Positions 19,741 through 27,324 of a stretch of 64,000 bases of DNA are shown here, piece by piece (the first letter of the stretch is position 1; every line of letters starts with the position of its first letter). The position numbers and the translations under genes were made by a program. Source of the stretch: an uncultured Eubacterium sp. (GTDB lineage Bacteria > Bacillota > Clostridia > Peptostreptococcales > Anaerovoracaceae). Under the pieces are notes generated by a model. It was given only the letters and a program-made list of their open reading frames with translations. It searched no databases and was not told the origin of the DNA. The stretch is from contig CALCFD010000048.1 of the NCBI GenBank assembly GCA_937900695.1, positions 1 through 64,000 on the forward strand. The letters run 5' to 3'.

Positions 19741-19849
19741 AAAATTTAGTCATGATTACAAAAACTTATGAATGTCGGGCTGTAGTTCTGGTAACTATTT
19801 TTATGATGAACCAAATGAAAAATCATATTATGTCAAAGAGGTAAAGATA

Positions 19850-20497
19850 ATGATAGATATAATTGTAAAATTTCCTATAAAGTATTATAGAAAACTTGAC
19901 TCTGAAAAACGGAAAAATCGAGAGAAAGGACTATATTTTACATATGAAAAAGTTTTAGGAATAATGATGATAGTAATGGGTATAGCTTTAATAGTGGATA
20001 CAATTTTTCAAATCTTATATCCTTTTATTATAGTATATATCTCTACTTTGATTTTACATTTTATTGTTTATCCTATTTATATTAGATATAGAAATTGCAA
20101 AGATTCAACAGTAAAAGAAATTGAAGAATTCGAATGGAGAATTACATTAATGAAATCTCTTTTGAAAAATGAGTTTAAAATAACAACTCAAGATGAATGT
20201 AAGCTATTGAATGAATTAATAAATCAAAGATTGATTGCAACAGAGGGGAATATGGAAATAATGAATAGTTTTAAAAACATGATGGCGACATTTATATTTC
20301 CTATAATTCTTTTACTTATGCAACAAGCTGCGTTAACAAAGATGGAAATTGTCTGGATACTGACAGCTTGTTTAATACTGGAGGGATTTATTTTTATGTT
20401 TAGAGGAGTGATAGGTATCTTTAGCTTTAATAGTAGCTTGAAAATGATAAAGAAAGAATTAGAATTTACAATTTTATATTGGAATAAGATAGATTAG
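19850..20497 (+). CDS. hypothetical membrane protein in the defence-like island
   Basis: 215 residues, not recognised. Two hydrophobic segments at about 39-80 and two near 155-205 flank a charged middle part (about 85-150). The start at ATG 19850 is chosen because of AGAGGTAAAG just before it. An in-frame ATG at 19772 has no ribosome binding site. It stands alone between the AbiH wreck and a decayed methyltransferase region. A four-helix membrane topology would suit an effector or sensor, but nothing in the sequence shows this. Confidence 0.6.
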   Translation: MIDIIVKFPIKYYRKLDSEKRKNREKGLYFTYEKVLGIMMIVMGIALIVDTIFQILYPFIIVYISTLILHFIVYPIYIRYRNCKDSTVKEIEEFEWRITLMKSLLKNEFKITTQDECKLLNELINQRLIATEGNMEIMNSFKNMMATFIFPIILLLMQQAALTKMEIVWILTACLILEGFIFMFRGVIGIFSFNSSLKMIKKELEFTILYWNKID

Positions 20498-20600
20498 TTT
20501 ATAAATAGCTTGAAAAATCATTTGGTTGATCTATTGCCATAACTTAAACAGTAAAATTAAACTTTATCATATGCTCCATAATATTAGTAAATTAGTTTAT

Positions 20601-20632
20601 AAAGTATTATAGGAAATCTAATACTTTATTTT
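20601..20632 (+). terminator. stem-loop terminator after the membrane protein gene
   Basis: AAAGTATTA (20601-20609) pairs perfectly with TAATACTTT (20619-20627) around a 9-nt loop, followed by ATTTTT. It is AT-rich but correctly placed, about 100 bp after the stop. Confidence 0.5.
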
Positions 20633-20679
20633 TAGAAAAATATTATCACAAATATGGCATAAAAAAATTACGGAACAAC

Positions 20680-20708
20680 TTGTACTTTTTTACGGTGATG
20701 TCTATAAT
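20680..20708 (+). promoter_or_regulatory. sigma-A-type promoter before the decayed ATPase
   Basis: TTGTAC (20680-20685), 17-bp spacer, TATAAT (20703-20708), then GGGAGA and an ATG at 20730. It is a near-consensus promoter that now drives only pseudogene remnants. Confidence 0.6.
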
Positions 20709-20729
20709 ATCGATGGGAGAAATGATATT

Positions 20730-20844
20730 ATGTTGAAAAAAATTTAGTGTTGAAAATTTTAAGGGATTTAAAGAAAAAATAGTTTTTGATTTAGGTATGC
20801 CTAGTAACTATAATTTTAATACAGAAGTTATTAACTGTAATTGA
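20730..20844 (+). pseudogene. N-terminal fragment of an AAA (AAA15-type) ATPase
   Basis: ATG TTG AAA begins MLKK, and after an apparent one-base A insertion the thread reads KKFSVENFKGFKEKIVFDLG then MPSNYNFNT. This matches the N-terminus of AAA15/RloC-like ATP-binding proteins that are common in defence islands. It stops at TGA 20842-20844, before any Walker A motif. The rest is deleted, and methyltransferase sequence begins at the same point. Confidence 0.65.
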
Positions 20845-21192
20845 AAAACGTGTAGATGAAAAGTATTTTTTTAGTGAGTGAGTAGTTGCAGGAATGATGG
20901 AAAAACGTGAGAGTATGAACAAGGGAAGGGCACAGGATATCAATAAACCTTGTAATACAGTAGGTGTTCATTTAGCGAAAGTATCTTCAAATAGTACAGC
21001 TCTGGTACTTATTGAAGATGAAAGATATAGACGTTTTACTCTAAGAGTGATAGCAAGAATTTAATCTTTTCCAGATGACTTTGAATTGGTCGGAAGTGAA
21101 GCTGCGCAGTATAGAGCTTTGGGAAATGCTATTCCCCAGTAATGTTTTGGTATGTTGCAAAAGCGGTAAGTAAAGAGCTGAAGAAGCGTTAA
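20837..21192 (+). pseudogene. C-terminal remnant of a cytosine-5 DNA methyltransferase
   Basis: The thread VIEKRVDEKYFFSE, then GRAQDINKPCNTVG, then ERYRRFTLR and SFPDDFELVGSEAAQYRALG, then AVSKELKKR, is the target-domain end and motifs IX-X of Dcm-type enzymes. It carries an in-frame TGA, a TAA in place of a Gln codon before SFPDDF, and a one-base loss in the NAIPP motif. The catalytic PCQ half is absent. The next gene is a Vsr homologue, as usual for C5 methyltransferases. Confidence 0.82.
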
Positions 21193-21193
21193 A

Positions 21194-21680
21194 ATGGATA
21201 ATTTAACGAAAGAACAGCACAGGAAAAATATGCAGCGTATTCGATTAAAAGAAACTAGAATAGAATTGAGATTAAGAAAGGCATTGTGGAATAAAGGATA
21301 TCGTTATCGGAAAAATGATAAGAATTTACTGGGGAAATTAGATATTATCTTAACCAAATATAAAATTGCTATTTTCTGCGATAGTGAATTTTTTCATGGA
21401 AAAGATAGGGGGAGTTTGAAGCCTAGAATCGAGAGAGCTTCTAACAGTAATTATTGGCTCAAAAAAATATCCAATAATAGGATACGTGATGATGAAGTGA
21501 AAAAGCAGCTTTTATTTAGAGTTTGGATTGTAATTAGATTTTTGAGGGAAAGATATCCAGAAAAATCTTGATGAATGTGTAAGGGTTGTTGAGGAAGCTA
21601 TTTTTGATATGGAAATTGGCGAAGTAACAGATATAGAAGGAATAAATTTTAATACTGATAAAAAGGTTAAAAAGGAATAA
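21194..21680 (+). pseudogene. vsr: very-short-patch repair endonuclease Vsr, frameshifted
   Basis: Vsr nicks beside T:G mismatches left by deamination of methylated cytosine. The first 118 codons read LTKEQHRKNMQRIRLKETRI, KALWNKGYRYRKND, GKLDIILTKYKIAIFCDSEF with FHGKD. The frame then breaks at about 21546. One base over, the family C-terminus resumes as GKDIQKNLDECVRVVEEAIF and ends at TAA 21678-21680. The usual GKPD motif is GKLD here. It starts one base after the methyltransferase remnant ends. Probably inactive. Confidence 0.85.
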
Positions 21681-21719
21681 AGGATTGTTAGTATTTGGCA
21701 AAAGTATAGGGGGTATAGT

Positions 21720-22589
21720 ATGTTTTATTCTCCGCTAAGATATCCAGGTGGTAAAGGAAAATTGGAACCATTTATGGAATTATTAATTAGGCAAACGGGA
21801 CATTTGGGTGGAACTTATGTGGAACCGTTTGCTGGTGGCGCAGGAATTGCATTAGAATTATTAGAAAAAGAAATAGTGAATGACATAGTTATCAATGATT
21901 TGGATAAAGGGATTTATTCGTTTTGGAGGGCGATTCTGACTGAAACAGACAGATTTATCAATGATATACGAAATATAGAATTGACTATTGATGAATGGAA
22001 TAAGCAGCGGCAAGAAATTGAGAATTGCAACCGATACAGGTATGAACTTGGATTTGCGACGTTTTATTTGAATAGGACGAATAGATCAGGAATAATAAAA
22101 GGGGGAGTAATTGGAGGTACAGAGCAGGCAGGTAATTGGAAAATAGATGCTAGGTTTAATAGGGAAGCTTTAATTGAACGTATTATTAAAATTACAAAAC
22201 GGAAGAAACAGATTCATTTATACAATAAAGATGTTAGTTCTTTTATTCAAAATTATTTGCCAAGGTATGAGCATAATGCATTTGTGTATTTTGATCCACC
22301 ATATTTCGAAAAGGGAAAGCAATTGTATTTGAATTTCTTTTCGTATGATGATCATGTAAGAATCGAGAGAATGATAGAGAATCAAGTCAATTGTGATTGG
22401 GTTATTACGTATGATGATGTTCAAGAAATTGCAGATATTTACCAAAATCATATTTTAAGACGATTTGATTTGAATTATAGTGCTGCTATAAAAAGAAAAG
22501 CAAGTGAGATTATAATATTTAGGCACCGGGATATGATACCAACGGATAGCCAGCTACAGCAGAGTGGGATTTGTGTGAATCTACGATAA
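21720..22589 (+). CDS. D12-class N6-adenine DNA methyltransferase (Dam-like)
   Basis: 289 residues of the MTase D12 family. It has an S-adenosylmethionine-binding PLRYPGGKGKLEPF at the N-terminus, FAGGAGIALELLE (motif I, about 39-51), the target-recognition middle, and the catalytic DPPY in FVYFDPPYFEKG (about 190). It starts at ATG after AGGGGG. It looks intact in a region of wrecks. The ATPase gene begins 12 bp after its stop, suggesting one operon. Recognition sequence unknown. A stand-alone phage-type Dam is the alternative. Confidence 0.92.
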   Translation: MFYSPLRYPGGKGKLEPFMELLIRQTGHLGGTYVEPFAGGAGIALELLEKEIVNDIVINDLDKGIYSFWRAILTETDRFINDIRNIELTIDEWNKQRQEIENCNRYRYELGFATFYLNRTNRSGIIKGGVIGGTEQAGNWKIDARFNREALIERIIKITKRKKQIHLYNKDVSSFIQNYLPRYEHNAFVYFDPPYFEKGKQLYLNFFSYDDHVRIERMIENQVNCDWVITYDDVQEIADIYQNHILRRFDLNYSAAIKRKASEIIIFRHRDMIPTDSQLQQSGICVNLR

Positions 22590-22601
22590 AGGAGAACAGT
22601 G

Positions 22602-24200
22602 ATGTACAAGCTATTAAAATTGAATGATTTTAGACAATTTAAAAATATGGATATTTTATTAGGAAAACGATTAACTGTTTTAGCAGGTCGAAATTCAACA
22701 GGTAAATCCACAATTTTAGGGGTATTGGCCAATAGTGGTGAATTAAAGAAAAAAGATGGGACGACATATTCTGATGGACAGTTCAGAGCAGAGTTTAGTG
22801 AGATTTTCCATGGAAGTAAAAAATATGATGCATCTGGTTCGGACAGAATACAAATAGATATAGTCGATGAAAATGATAATAGAATAGATTATAGAAAATT
22901 CAGGACGGCTTGGCAAAATGATAATGGAAAGGATCGCTTTAGAGTTATTCCTTTAAAATACCTTGAAGATGGTAAAAAAACAGAGGCAAAAATGCAGATA
23001 CCTGTAATTTATTTAGGGTTATCTAGACTGTTTCCTATTGGTGAAGCAAACGAAGATAGGATAAGAAAAAGCAAGATAAAATTCATAGATGATGAGCAGA
23101 AAAAATGGTTTATTGAACAATATAAGCAGATACTATCTCTGTATGATGTTGTCACGGATATTAGTAACTATTCAATAGGAGAAACAGATAAGAAGAAGGG
23201 TGTTGGAATAGAAACAAATAAATATGACTACCTTACAAATTCTTCAGGTCAGGATAACTTGGGTCAGATTTTAATGTCTATTCTTTCGTTCAAAAGATTG
23301 AAAGAGCAAAGAGAAGAGTGGACAGGAGGTCTTTTACTAATTGATGAGATTGATGCAACGCTTCATCCGGCGGCACAGAAGCGATTGATTGATTTACTAA
23401 TAAAGGAAGCAAAGAAAAATAATATACAAGTTGTAGTCACAACTCATAGTTCTGATTTACTTAAGCATATTTGTAATAAGACTGCACATAATAATGATAG
23501 TAAGAATAATGATGTTGAATTATATTATTTTACAAATGGAAATAGACGTTTGGAAATGAAACGTAATCCTGATTATTCAACAAGTGAAAATGATTTATTG
23601 GTGGAATCCATGTTGCAAAATTCAAATAAAGTAAAAGTTTATTCAGAAGATGCAGAGAACAGATGGTTTATAAGTAAATTAGTACCAGAATATTTACCTT
23701 ATGTGGATATATTGGATGTTAAAATTGGTTGTGATCAGTTGTTAAGTTTGTATACAGGTGATATTGCTTATTTTGGAAATGTACTGATTATACTTGATGG
23801 TGATGTGAAAGATAAAGATTTACAAACAATTCCGGAACAATTAAGGAAGCGCTTGAGTAATATAATTAAATTACCAGGAAATGTACGACCGGAAGAGGTA
23901 ATATATAAATATATTTTAAATTTAGAACCTGAACATCCATATTGGGAGAATGCGGCTAGAGTGGATATGAATTGGATTTACTTTAAAGAAAATGGACCGG
24001 ATTCATCTAGATACAATCAGGAAAAAGAAAGAGAAAAATATAAAAAATGGTTTGTAGATCATCAAACAATTTTTGATTCAACGAAGTTGTATGATTATTG
24101 GGCTGTTGATAATAAAGGACTTGTGGAGGAATTTAAAAAGAATTTTGTGAATTCATATAATGCTGTTGCGAGTAGAATTTTTTCTATAACGATTAAATAG
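22602..24200 (+). CDS. OLD-like AAA ATPase with a TOPRIM-like nuclease C-terminus
   Basis: 532 residues. The ABC/SMC-like ATPase half has Walker A GRNSTGKST (29-37), a signature-like NSSGQDNLGQ (about 208), Walker B LLLIDEIDATLHP (about 243-256) and the H-loop TTHSSDLL (about 280). The C-terminal part has a Glu in VYSEDAENRWF (about 346) and Asp-x-Asp in ILDGDVKDKD (about 397-399), placed as in the TOPRIM nuclease domain of OLD proteins. ATG 22602 has GGAG 7 nt upstream. A GTG at 22599 is also in frame. Likely works with the methyltransferase upstream. Confidence 0.82.
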   Translation: MYKLLKLNDFRQFKNMDILLGKRLTVLAGRNSTGKSTILGVLANSGELKKKDGTTYSDGQFRAEFSEIFHGSKKYDASGSDRIQIDIVDENDNRIDYRKFRTAWQNDNGKDRFRVIPLKYLEDGKKTEAKMQIPVIYLGLSRLFPIGEANEDRIRKSKIKFIDDEQKKWFIEQYKQILSLYDVVTDISNYSIGETDKKKGVGIETNKYDYLTNSSGQDNLGQILMSILSFKRLKEQREEWTGGLLLIDEIDATLHPAAQKRLIDLLIKEAKKNNIQVVVTTHSSDLLKHICNKTAHNNDSKNNDVELYYFTNGNRRLEMKRNPDYSTSENDLLVESMLQNSNKVKVYSEDAENRWFISKLVPEYLPYVDILDVKIGCDQLLSLYTGDIAYFGNVLIILDGDVKDKDLQTIPEQLRKRLSNIIKLPGNVRPEEVIYKYILNLEPEHPYWENAARVDMNWIYFKENGPDSSRYNQEKEREKYKKWFVDHQTIFDSTKLYDYWAVDNKGLVEEFKKNFVNSYNAVASRIFSITIK

Positions 24201-24324
24201 TGAGCAACGATTTGTTTTAGGAATTCCTTGAAGTTATTTTAATGGTTTTATTTTGGCTTCATTAATTTGGTGTTGAAAATATCAGATAAATTTTAGAGTA
24301 TATGAATATAATATTAATTATTAA

Positions 24325-24740
24325 ATGGCAGAAGCAGTAAGAGATTTTAAAGAGTCGACATGTGGTAACAACAAATATTGCTATATAGATATAGATGATT
24401 TATCAAATTATAAACGAATATCAGCATGTAGAAGTGAGTATAAACAATTTGAAAAGTAAAATTTTTTAATTTGGAACGAGATAATAAAAGTTTTTTACTC
24501 ATGATTACATGTCTTTTTAATAGAGATAATTTGTTTAGTTACGAAGAATATATAGAGAATATAAGTCCATATGAAATATATAAGCAAGAAAATGATATTA
24601 CAGATAATAGAGTTTTTATTCTAAGTGCTTTTCCAGAATTTATACTTGATCATCAAGGATATAAGTTGTATAAAAAATATCAGAATATGAATAGAGATAT
24701 CGAAAAGAAAAATGAATGTGATAATTTAATACGGGATTAG
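24325..24740 (+). pseudogene. decayed unrecognised gene
   Basis: An ATG at 24325 gives about 45 codons (MAEAVRDFKESTCG, YCYIDIDDLSNYKR) to a stop just before 24471. In another frame 24471-24740 gives ITCLFNRDNLFSYEEYIENI, VFILSAFPEFILDHQ and YKLYKKYQN. Both look like coding sequence broken by a frameshift. I recognise no family. The rest of the 24201-24814 gap shows no feature I can support. Confidence 0.4.
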
Positions 24741-24814
24741 CATAGTAATTTGCAGGAAATAGCAATATTGTACATATACAGAGTGCATTAAATATATACA
24801 AAGGGAAAATATTT

Positions 24815-25945
24815 ATGATAAAAGTAATACAAACAGTATATAAACTTATTTTTAATAGTACATATATATTGACAAAAAACATCCCAATAAAAATAAGAGA
24901 AATATTGGTAACAATTTCACTATTTATATTAGCAGGATTGTTTTTTTATCAATGTGGATCAGCTAGTTTAGGGTTAAATCCAGGAACAGTCCAAACAAGA
25001 ACGGTTATAGGTGTAATTGCTATAATTTTAGTTTGTATATTTAGTGTTAATAAAAAACTAGAATATGTTAAGTGGAACCAATGGGTTGCATATCCATACT
25101 ATATAGCTGCTATAATTATGGTTGTTACAGGTTATCAACATCCAGTAGGACAAACATATTTAGAATATGCATGGATGATGCTTTTAGTATTTCCGGGATT
25201 ATATTTTATCCTAAATAATATACAAGAGTATGAAAAATATTTTAATATTTTGGCAAATTCCATAGCCATACAAGGTGGAATAATTGCATTTTTGACATAT
25301 TTTATGAGACCTATAAATACGCTTACATGTATATCAAATAGATATTTGGGATTAACAACTAATCCAAATTATTTAGGTATGGTAGGATTAATTGTTACAA
25401 CTGCTACGTTGTATTTGATAGCTACTAGCAAAAAGAAAGTGCCGATTTATATTATAATAAATGGAATATTTGTTGCTTTTATTTGGTTATCAGTATCAAG
25501 GACAGCATTAATAGCACTCGCGCTTCAGTTAGTAGCGTGGAGTATAATGATATTACGCATTAATTTTAGACATGAAAAAATTAAAAGTCTAATAATTATA
25601 GGGGCAACTTTTGTTTTATTGGTTGTTTCAGTGCCAATTGTGAAGACAACATTAACTGCAGTAGGCACAGCTGTAGTACCAGTTGCTTCAGCAGAAGAAG
25701 TTGAATCTGAACTAGAAAATAGAGTTGATCTTACAGATAAAACCATAGCGCAAATTTCATCAGGTAGAGATTTTATTTGGAAGGAATATGTAAAACATTT
25801 TAATCTATGGGGTAATGATTATGAGAACTTTAATATTAAATTACCAAGTGGAGGATATATTAAAAATGCTCATAATACATATATAGATATATCATTTAGA
25901 TCAGGTATTATAGCTGGTTTAGCATATTTTATAGAAAATGTATAA
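24815..25945 (+). pseudogene. C-terminally truncated Wzy/O-antigen ligase paralogue
   Basis: 376 residues closely parallel to the polymerase at 29339-30670: same opening (IQTVYKLIFN against IQTVYIVIFN), the SVNKKLEYVKWNQWVAYPYY region and SGRDFIWKEYVKHF. The Wzy_C hallmark AHNTYIDISFRSGIIAGLAY is present, but the protein stops right after it, losing about 70 residues (two or three membrane helices) found in the other copy. It is probably non-functional, but a short active form cannot be excluded. It starts at ATG after AAAGGGAAAA. Confidence 0.65.
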
Positions 25946-26051
25946 ATATTTTATTTAACTTTGACACCATTATGGGAAAAGAATGGAACAAAAATTATAA
26001 GAGAATAAAACTATAAGAAAAATACTAAGAAGGATTGATAAAAAGTTAGAG

Positions 26052-26798
26052 ATGAAGGACAAGAGTATTAAAGAAATATTGGATAAATTGAAATATATTA
26101 AGAAATATAGAGAAGATATTAATTTATGTAAAAAATATAGAGAAGAATATATTTTAGTTGATACAGGAAAAGAAATCATAGAAAATTTCAATTGTAATTT
26201 ACTTCCTAATTTTAATGGATATAAAGATCCATTTGTTAATCAAGAGCTAAAGTTCATAGCCTTAATAACAGATTTAGATATGGTGAATCAACATATTATT
26301 GAATCTCATAACTTGTGGAATGAAATTAGAAATGAAAAATATAGCTTAAGATTAGATATATATAATACATATTTATGGAAAAGATTTCTTAAACTTCAAG
26401 AATACATAATTTTTGATTTAAAGCACTTTGTTGATGAAGTAATAGCAACAATAGCGGTCATTAAAAATCTAACAGTTAAAAATAAAATATCAGTATCTTC
26501 AATAGGTGAATATTTAAATAATAATAGTTTTAATGAACTTGATGAGTTTAAAGACTTATTTAGAATTTTAAATGATTTATTTAATACTTATAAACATTCA
26601 TATGCTAATAATTCAACTTATATGCAAGGAATATATGAAAATTGCTTTGTGGGAATTTATAGCAAATATAATGATTTTAATGAAGATCCACAGTTATATG
26701 TGGTATCTATGGATGAACTTATTAAGAAATTTAATGACTTTTATAAGAAAAGTTTTACCATTATTGATAATTTGACTAAAGATGCTATAAAGTATTAA
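26052..26798 (+). CDS. hypothetical protein, mostly helical
   Basis: 248 residues, no family recognised. No signal peptide or membrane segment. It is rich in Lys, Glu, Asn and Ile, with long predicted helices. A segment FRILNDLFNTYKHSYANN (about 174-191) is weakly reminiscent of the polar Asn/His motif of HEPN-type helical proteins, but I would not call it one. There is no clear Shine-Dalgarno beyond GATGAAGG overlapping the start. Composition matches the island around it. Confidence 0.5.
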   Translation: MKDKSIKEILDKLKYIKKYREDINLCKKYREEYILVDTGKEIIENFNCNLLPNFNGYKDPFVNQELKFIALITDLDMVNQHIIESHNLWNEIRNEKYSLRLDIYNTYLWKRFLKLQEYIIFDLKHFVDEVIATIAVIKNLTVKNKISVSSIGEYLNNNSFNELDEFKDLFRILNDLFNTYKHSYANNSTYMQGIYENCFVGIYSKYNDFNEDPQLYVVSMDELIKKFNDFYKKSFTIIDNLTKDAIKY

Positions 26799-26857
26799 AT
26801 GTAATATTTATAGCATTGTTATATATTAATTCAAAGTGCACAAAGGTAAAAACAATA

Positions 26858-26919
26858 AGCTTTAATTTGTTAATATCCGGTAATTTCAAAGAAACAATTC
26901 GATAAAGCTTTTTTTATGA
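26858..26919 (+). terminator. possible terminator before the second wbpE copy
   Basis: AAGCTTTAATTTGTT near the start pairs imperfectly with AACAATTCGATAAAGCTT, and the second arm runs into a T-tract at about 26909-26915. The long loop makes this weaker than the other terminators. Confidence 0.35.
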
Positions 26920-26935
26920 AGAAATGAAGAAAAAA

Positions 26936-26964
26936 TTCAAGATGGTTGTGTAGTATGATATAAT
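26936..26964 (+). promoter_or_regulatory. putative promoter of the wbpE remnant
   Basis: TTCAAG (26936-26941), 17-bp spacer, TATAAT (26959-26964), 25 bp before the ATG at 26990. The -10 matches consensus. The -35 is weak. Confidence 0.4.
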
Positions 26965-26989
26965 ATTTAGACTAAATTATAAGGGAACT

Positions 26990-27304
26990 ATGCAATTCAA
27001 AGATTTAAAACAACAATATCAAGTACTAAAAAAAAATATAGATGCTGCTATGGTTGAAGTTGCAACTAATTGTAACTTTATTAATGGACATCAGGTTAAA
27101 GATTTAGAAAAACAGATTAATAAAACTATAAAAGAAGGCAATTTGACACCTAAAGTAGTTGTTACAGTAGATCTATTTGGATTACCTGCAGATTTTAATA
27201 AGGTAAGAGATGTAGCAGATAAGTATACATTACCAATGCATCCATATTTAACAGATGAAGATATTGATAAAGTAGTTAAGGCAGTAAAAGAATATTTATT
27301 TTAA
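26990..27304 (+). pseudogene. internally deleted second copy of wbpE
   Basis: The 104-codon frame is colinear with the WbpE protein at 17721-18854 but lacks three internal blocks: residues between VKDLEK and QIKK, between ADKY and a later ADKY, and between that point and LPMHPYLTDEDID. The first two junctions lie in short sequences repeated in the parent gene (TAGAAAAA; GCAGATAARTAT). The frame stays open through all three. It lacks the PLP lysine and most of the fold. The first 120 bp are over 90% identical to wbpE. Confidence 0.88.
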
Positions 27305-27324
27305 TTAATGTGAGGGGAAATAAA

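Noticed and set aside
19772..19849. Longer N-terminus with a lipoprotein-like Cys for the island membrane protein
   Set aside because: MSGCSSG has no hydrophobic stretch before the Cys and no ribosome binding site. ATG 19850 has a good one.
26572..26775. Second small ORF inside the 248-residue gene
   Set aside because: Same-strand shadow frame; composition typical of out-of-frame AT-rich DNA.
18865..27304. Prophage or insertion sequence as origin of the island
   Set aside because: No transposase, integrase, structural phage gene, terminal inverted repeats or tRNA-end duplication was found. Recombination through the wbpE copies explains the layout better.
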